Of a stretch of 8,346 nucleotides of DNA, positions 5,221 through 8,346 are shown one piece after another. Source of the DNA: an uncultured Sphingomonadaceae bacterium (GTDB taxonomy: Bacteria; Pseudomonadota; Alphaproteobacteria; Sphingomonadales; Sphingomonadaceae); contig CALKXX010000212.1 in assembly GCA_938003725.1 (NCBI GenBank), positions 1 to 8,346 on the forward strand. Direction: 5' to 3'. Numbering within the stretch: the stretch's first letter is position 1; the number at the start of each line of letters is the position of its first letter. The notes below the pieces were generated by a model. It did no database searches. It had not been told where the DNA came from and worked only from the letters and a program-made list of their open reading frames with translations. Position numbers and translations under genes: made by a program.

Positions 5221-7542
5221 CTATTTGGCTTTTGTCGGAGATTTCTTTTTCGGCGGTATTTTCTTCTTTTTCCCGGATTTTGGAGCCGCAGGAGAAACTT
5301 CGAAGGCCAGTTCTTTGTCCTTCAATCGCACCTTAACCTCGCCGCCATTGACCAGTTTGCCAAACAATAGCTCTTCGGCAAGCGGTTGCTTGATCTTCTC
5401 CTGAATCAGGCGGCTCATTGGTCGTGCGCCATAGAGTTTGTCATAACCACGTTTCGTAAGCCATGCGGTGGCGTCATCGTCCAGCGTGATGTGAACGTTC
5501 TGATCCGCCAATTGCATTTCCAGCTCTAGAATGAACTTTTCGACGACCCGAGAAACGACTTCCGGTGGCAGATACGCAAATGGTACAATCGCATCCAGGC
5601 GGTTGCGGAATTCCGGCGTAAACGTCTTCTTCACCGCTTCGTCGCCGGCATCTTCTTTCGACACATTGCCAAAACCAATGCCTTCTTTTGCCATATCCGA
5701 CGCACCTGCATTGGTCGTCATGATGAGCACAACGTTGCGGAAATCCACCGTCTTGCCGTGATGGTCGGTGAGCTTGCCGTTGTCCATCACCTGCAACAGA
5801 ATGTTGAACAGATCCGGATGTGCTTTCTCAATCTCATCAAGCAGCAATACGCAATGCGGGTTTTGATCTATCGCGTCGGTCAGCAATCCGCCCTGATCAT
5901 ATCCAACATAGCCGGGAGGGGCACCAATAAGACGCGAGACACTGTGACGCTCCATATATTCTGACATATCAAAACGTTTGAGCGGAATGCCCATGATTGA
6001 TGATAGTTGCCGGGCAACTTCCGTTTTACCAACGCCGGTAGGGCCGCTGAACAGATAGTTGCCGATGGGCTTGTCTGGTTCGCGCAAACCTGCACGGGAC
6101 AGCTTGATCGCACTGGACAATTTCTGGATCGCCGCATCCTGACCAAAGACAACACGCTTAAGATCCTTGTCCAGATTCTCTAGCGTCTTCTTGTCATCCT
6201 TCGACACCGATTTGGGCGGGATCCGCGCCATGGTCGCGATAACCGCTTCAATGTCTTTTGTAGTGATCATCTTTTTCCGGCGGGAAGGCGGCAACAGCAT
6301 CTGCATCGCGCCAACTTCATCAATAACATCAATGGCTTTGTCGGGAAGTTTGCGATCGTTTATATAACGTGTGGACAGTTCCACTGCGGATTTGAGCGCA
6401 TCCGGTGCATAGCGCACTTTATGATGTTCCTCGAACGCACCGCGCAGTCCGGCCAGAATTTTGATCGTGTCTTCCACGCTGGGTTCGTTAATATCAATTT
6501 TCTGGAAGCGGCGCAGCAACGCCCGGTCCTTCTCAAAATGGTTACGAAACTCTTTGTAAGTCGTTGATCCGACACAACGAATTATCCCGCCAGAAAGTGC
6601 CGGTTTGAGCAGGTTGGAAGCATCCATTGCTCCGCCGCTGGTGGCGCCAGCCCCGATCACGGTATGAATTTCGTCGATAAACAGAATAGCATCGGGAAGC
6701 TTTTCAAGCTCCGAAACAACTTGTTTCAGCCGTTCTTCAAAATCACCCCGGTAACGGGTACCGGCCAATAATGATCCCATGTCGAGGGAATAGATGATGG
6801 CCGGCAAAAGAACGTCCGGGACATTCTCTTCCACAATGCGCAAGGCCAATCCCTCGGCAATGGCGGTTTTGCCAACGCCGGGCTCGCCAACATAAAGGGG
6901 GTTGTTTTTCGACCGGCGGCATAGGATTTGTACTGTCCGATCTACCTCGGCCTGACGACCGATTAACGGATCAATCCGGCCGTCTTTGGCTTTCTCGTTC
7001 AGATTGACTGTAAATTGGTCGAGCGCGGTTTCCTTCTTGCTCTTTTCCTTTGCTTCTTCCTCGCCCTCGGCACCGGAAAGTTCAGCTGGTTCGACGGACT
7101 GGCCGCCTTTGCCAACGCCGTGGCTGATAAAGCTGACGGCATCGAGACGGCTCATATCCTGTTGTTGCAGAAAATATACGGCATAGCTCTCACGCTCTGA
7201 GAACAGTGCAACCAATACATTGGCGCCGGTTACTTCATCTTTTCCGGACGATTGAACGTGTAGAATTGCGCGTTGGACCACGCGCTGGAAACCGGATGTC
7301 GGGGAAGGATCAATAGCCTTTTCCACTTTCAAGCTGTCCAGCTCGCTGTCGAGATATAGCACCACTGCATCTTCCAACTCGCCAATATCCACACCGCAGG
7401 CATTCATCACTTGAGAAGCATCACCATCATCAACCAGCGCGAGCAACAAATGTTCCAGCGTCGCATATTCATGAGACCGATCAGCGGCGTTCTTGAGTGC
7501 CTGATGAAGCGTCTTTTCCAGCGATTCTGCAAATGATGGCAT
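5221..7542 (-). CDS. clpA: ATP-dependent Clp protease ATP-binding subunit ClpA
   Basis: This is a 773-residue class 1 Hsp100/Clp AAA+ unfoldase that hands substrates to the ClpP peptidase and, with ClpS, degrades N-degron proteins in the cytoplasm. ATG 7542 is preceded by TTGGAG about eight bases upstream. Layout: ClpN double repeat (1-143), an acidic linker (150-175), AAA1 with Walker A GEPGVGKT (219-226), Walker B ILFIDE (286-291) and arginines R344/R345, no long ClpB-type middle domain, then AAA2 with Walker A GPTGVGKT (500-507), Walker B VLLLDE (565-570), the ClpP-docking loop IGF (622-624) and sensor-2 GARPM (705-709). Both ATPase sites look intact. The C-terminus (751-773) is an unusual lysine/proline-rich tail. 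It has its own terminator and a candidate heat-shock promoter; clpS is not adjacent. Confidence 0.98.
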   Translation of the reverse strand: MPSFAESLEKTLHQALKNAADRSHEYATLEHLLLALVDDGDASQVMNACGVDIGELEDAVVLYLDSELDSLKVEKAIDPSPTSGFQRVVQRAILHVQSSGKDEVTGANVLVALFSERESYAVYFLQQQDMSRLDAVSFISHGVGKGGQSVEPAELSGAEGEEEAKEKSKKETALDQFTVNLNEKAKDGRIDPLIGRQAEVDRTVQILCRRSKNNPLYVGEPGVGKTAIAEGLALRIVEENVPDVLLPAIIYSLDMGSLLAGTRYRGDFEERLKQVVSELEKLPDAILFIDEIHTVIGAGATSGGAMDASNLLKPALSGGIIRCVGSTTYKEFRNHFEKDRALLRRFQKIDINEPSVEDTIKILAGLRGAFEEHHKVRYAPDALKSAVELSTRYINDRKLPDKAIDVIDEVGAMQMLLPPSRRKKMITTKDIEAVIATMARIPPKSVSKDDKKTLENLDKDLKRVVFGQDAAIQKLSSAIKLSRAGLREPDKPIGNYLFSGPTGVGKTEVARQLSSIMGIPLKRFDMSEYMERHSVSRLIGAPPGYVGYDQGGLLTDAIDQNPHCVLLLDEIEKAHPDLFNILLQVMDNGKLTDHHGKTVDFRNVVLIMTTNAGASDMAKEGIGFGNVSKEDAGDEAVKKTFTPEFRNRLDAIVPFAYLPPEVVSRVVEKFILELEMQLADQNVHITLDDDATAWLTKRGYDKLYGARPMSRLIQEKIKQPLAEELLFGKLVNGGEVKVRLKDKELAFEVSPAAPKSGKKKKIPPKKKSPTKAK

Positions 7543-7634
7543 ATATTAAACTCCAATAAGAGGACCGATTGAGGGCCCTTGTTGCCGAAAAAACCAAAAA
7601 CTGTGATCTTTCGGACTTTAACTATATCCTGCAT

Positions 7635-7666
7635 GATAGATCGGGGCGGTTACCGAAAAATTCAAG
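7635..7666 (-). promoter_or_regulatory. clpA: Candidate heat-shock (RpoH/sigma-32-type) promoter of clpA
   Basis: On the minus strand CTTGAA (7666-7661) is followed after 14 bases by CCCCGATCTATC (7646-7635). This closely resembles the sigma-32 consensus CTTGAA, N13-15, CCCCATNT. It predicts a transcript start near 7628 and a leader of about 86 bases before the clpA ATG. clp genes are classic heat-shock regulon members. The sequence match is seen; activity is inferred. Confidence 0.55.
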
Positions 7667-7771
7667 GTTTCCATCTCTATCTTTGGTGCAGCCTTCCAGC
7701 CAAAGTTGCCAGTATTTTTCTGCCCATTCTCCTAAACGGTCCAATGTGGATCGGCTTAACCCTGAATATTA

Positions 7772-7785
7772 TTAAACATGGTTAA
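7772..7785 (-). promoter_or_regulatory. CtrA-like half-site pair TTAACCATGTTTAA
   Basis: The minus-strand TTAACCAT (7785-7778) is the 8-base CtrA half-site known from Caulobacter. It is followed by a second TTAA, giving TTAA-N6-TTAA, one base short of the full-site spacing of seven. It lies upstream of the clpA promoter candidate and just after the DUF1192 gene. One such AT-rich match can arise by chance. Confidence 0.25.
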
Positions 7786-7813
7786 CAAATGCTTGACGGA
7801 TTGCCAGCTTTTA

Positions 7814-8011
7814 TCACTTTTTGAACAGGTCCTCGGCACTGGCCCGGTGGGATACCGCAAAGCTTTTCTTTTGTTCACAACGATCTATCTCTGATTTCAG
7901 CAAATTTATGCGTTCTTCCAGCTCGTCCACTGAAAATGGGTCCAAATCCTGTTTTACCAAAGCAGACAGTGGATCATTTATTAATCGCGGCAGATTCTCG
8001 TCATCGTCCAT
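7814..8011 (-). CDS. DUF1192 family small protein
   Basis: This is a 65-residue protein, ATG 8011 to TGA 7814, with an AGGGG-containing stretch about 9 bases upstream of the start. It matches DUF1192: an acidic N-terminus MDDDENLPR, NDPLSALVKQDLDPFSVDELEERI (about 12-35), a short amphipathic helix INLLKSEIDRCEQKK (35-49) likely to form a coiled coil, and the family's terminal HRASAEDLFKK. The length is normal for the family, which has no assigned biochemical function. The gene diverges from a quinone oxidoreductase gene, a pairing I associate with alphaproteobacteria from memory. Downstream on the same strand is clpA, 271 bases away, with no intervening terminator seen. Confidence 0.9.
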   Translation of the reverse strand: MDDDENLPRLINDPLSALVKQDLDPFSVDELEERINLLKSEIDRCEQKKSFAVSHRASAEDLFKK

Positions 8012-8040
8012 GTTTTTACACCCCTGTGTTCATGCGGTTG

Positions 8041-8065
8041 TTGACCGCCAGAACTTTGCTGTCAA
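8041..8065. promoter_or_regulatory. Shared divergent promoter/operator region of DUF1192 and quinone oxidoreductase
   Basis: TTGACCGC (8041-8048) and GCTGTCAA (8058-8065) are an 8-bp inverted repeat with one mismatch and a 9-base spacer. Its left end is a -35-like TTGACC for the + strand and its right end a perfect minus-strand TTGACA, so the two possible promoters overlap face to face, each -10 falling near the other's -35. The -10 matches are poor (CAATAA on +), so this is tentative. Confidence 0.35.
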
Positions 8066-8098
8066 TAAGGGCGCAGAATTCCTTTGGGGGGATGATCC

Positions 8099-8346
8099 AT
8101 GACCAATTCCGACGTTTTGCATACCATAGTGGCCAAAGAAATGACTGCGATCGCCATCAGCGAACCTGGCGGTCCCGATGTGTTGAAGCCGGAAACCGTA
8201 CCCGTTCCAGAACCCGCAGAAGGCGAAGTGCTGATTAAAGTAGCAGCAGCGGGCGTGAACCGGCCGGATGTCGTACAGCGCATGGGGCTTTATCCTGCGC
8301 CGCCGGGGGCATCACCGCTTCCCGGGCTGGAAGTATCGGGAACCGT
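8099..8346 (+). CDS. NAD(P)H:quinone oxidoreductase, MDR/zinc-less alcohol dehydrogenase type (5' part)
   Basis: The frame starts at ATG 8099, with GGGGGGA eight bases upstream as ribosome-binding site, and is cut by the window end after 82 full codons. A second ATG at 8141 (MTAIAISEPGG) is where many family members begin, so the first 14 residues may be an extension. The visible part shows the medium-chain dehydrogenase/reductase N-terminus: ISEPGGPDVLKPETVPVPEP, GEVLIKVAAAGVNRPDVVQR (the GVNRPD motif replaces the zinc ligands of alcohol dehydrogenases) and GLYPAPPGASPLPGLEVSG. This is the pattern of PIG3/Tp53I3-like quinone oxidoreductases (TIGR02824), which reduce quinones with NADPH in the cytoplasm. 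The Rossmann domain lies beyond the window. It is transcribed divergently from the DUF1192 gene. Confidence 0.92.
   Translation, partial: MTNSDVLHTIVAKEMTAIAISEPGGPDVLKPETVPVPEPAEGEVLIKVAAAGVNRPDVVQRMGLYPAPPGASPLPGLEVSGT

Larger units (their letters stand above)
7543..7813. other. clpA leader and intergenic region
   Basis: These 271 bases hold no supported gene. They contain the candidate RpoH promoter (7635-7666), a CtrA-like TTAA pair (7772-7785) and, on the minus strand at 7622-7744, a 40-codon frame with an oddly protein-like but unsupported sequence. No terminator hairpin is visible after the DUF1192 stop, so readthrough from it into clpA is possible. Confidence 0.6.

Noticed and set aside
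5531..7200. Several open frames on the + strand and one on the minus strand inside clpA
   Set aside because: They lie opposite or out of frame with an intact clpA, lack ribosome-binding sites and show no recognisable protein features.
1..8346. Mobile element, CRISPR array, tRNA or defence system
   Set aside because: No transposase or integrase, spaced repeats, cloverleaf or known defence domain was found on either strand.

Overview
The window looks like chromosomal DNA from an alphaproteobacterium, most likely a marine or freshwater sphingomonad (Sphingomonadales). Moderate GC, sphingomonad-style protein sequences, a DUF1192 gene divergent from a quinone oxidoreductase, and a WYL regulator coupled to a VOC gene all point that way. 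This is inferred from familiarity with protein families, not from a search. I see no tRNA, rRNA, CRISPR array, insertion sequence, prophage gene or toxin/defence module. Most of the window is ordinary housekeeping and accessory chromosome.

Layout. At the left edge is the 3' end of a Bax inhibitor-1/YccA-type membrane protein (+), closed by a strong intrinsic terminator. A promoter and an orphan proline-rich lipoprotein (+) follow. This gene converges on a small exported protein of unknown function (-). The 3' UTR of that gene carries two stem-loops, a 9-bp hairpin with a 19-nt all-pyrimidine loop and then a terminator, which resemble a 3'UTR-derived small RNA. Next on the minus strand is a two-gene unit, a VOC/glyoxalase-like protein and a WYL-domain regulator. 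They are joined by a TGATG overlap and driven by a promoter whose -35 and spacer lie inside a perfect inverted repeat, so this looks like an autoregulated module.

A second minus-strand pair encodes exported DUF547 and DUF3047 proteins one base apart. Upstream of it is a DUF1428 (YbaA-like) gene that lacks a start codon in its own frame. It is preceded, after a frame change, by the last ~18 residues of another DUF1428 domain, so it appears to be the damaged remains of a tandem or fused gene. Then comes clpA (-), encoding the AAA+ unfoldase that feeds ClpP, with its own terminator and a good candidate heat-shock (RpoH-type) promoter about 90 bases upstream. clpS is not adjacent to it.

At the right end a DUF1192 gene (-) and an NAD(P)H:quinone oxidoreductase (+, cut by the window edge) diverge from an 87-bp region holding overlapping face-to-face -35-like elements in an imperfect inverted repeat.

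The observations most worth a second look are the pyrimidine-loop 3' UTR RNA, the WYL operator/promoter overlap, the broken tandem DUF1428 locus and the clpA heat-shock promoter region.
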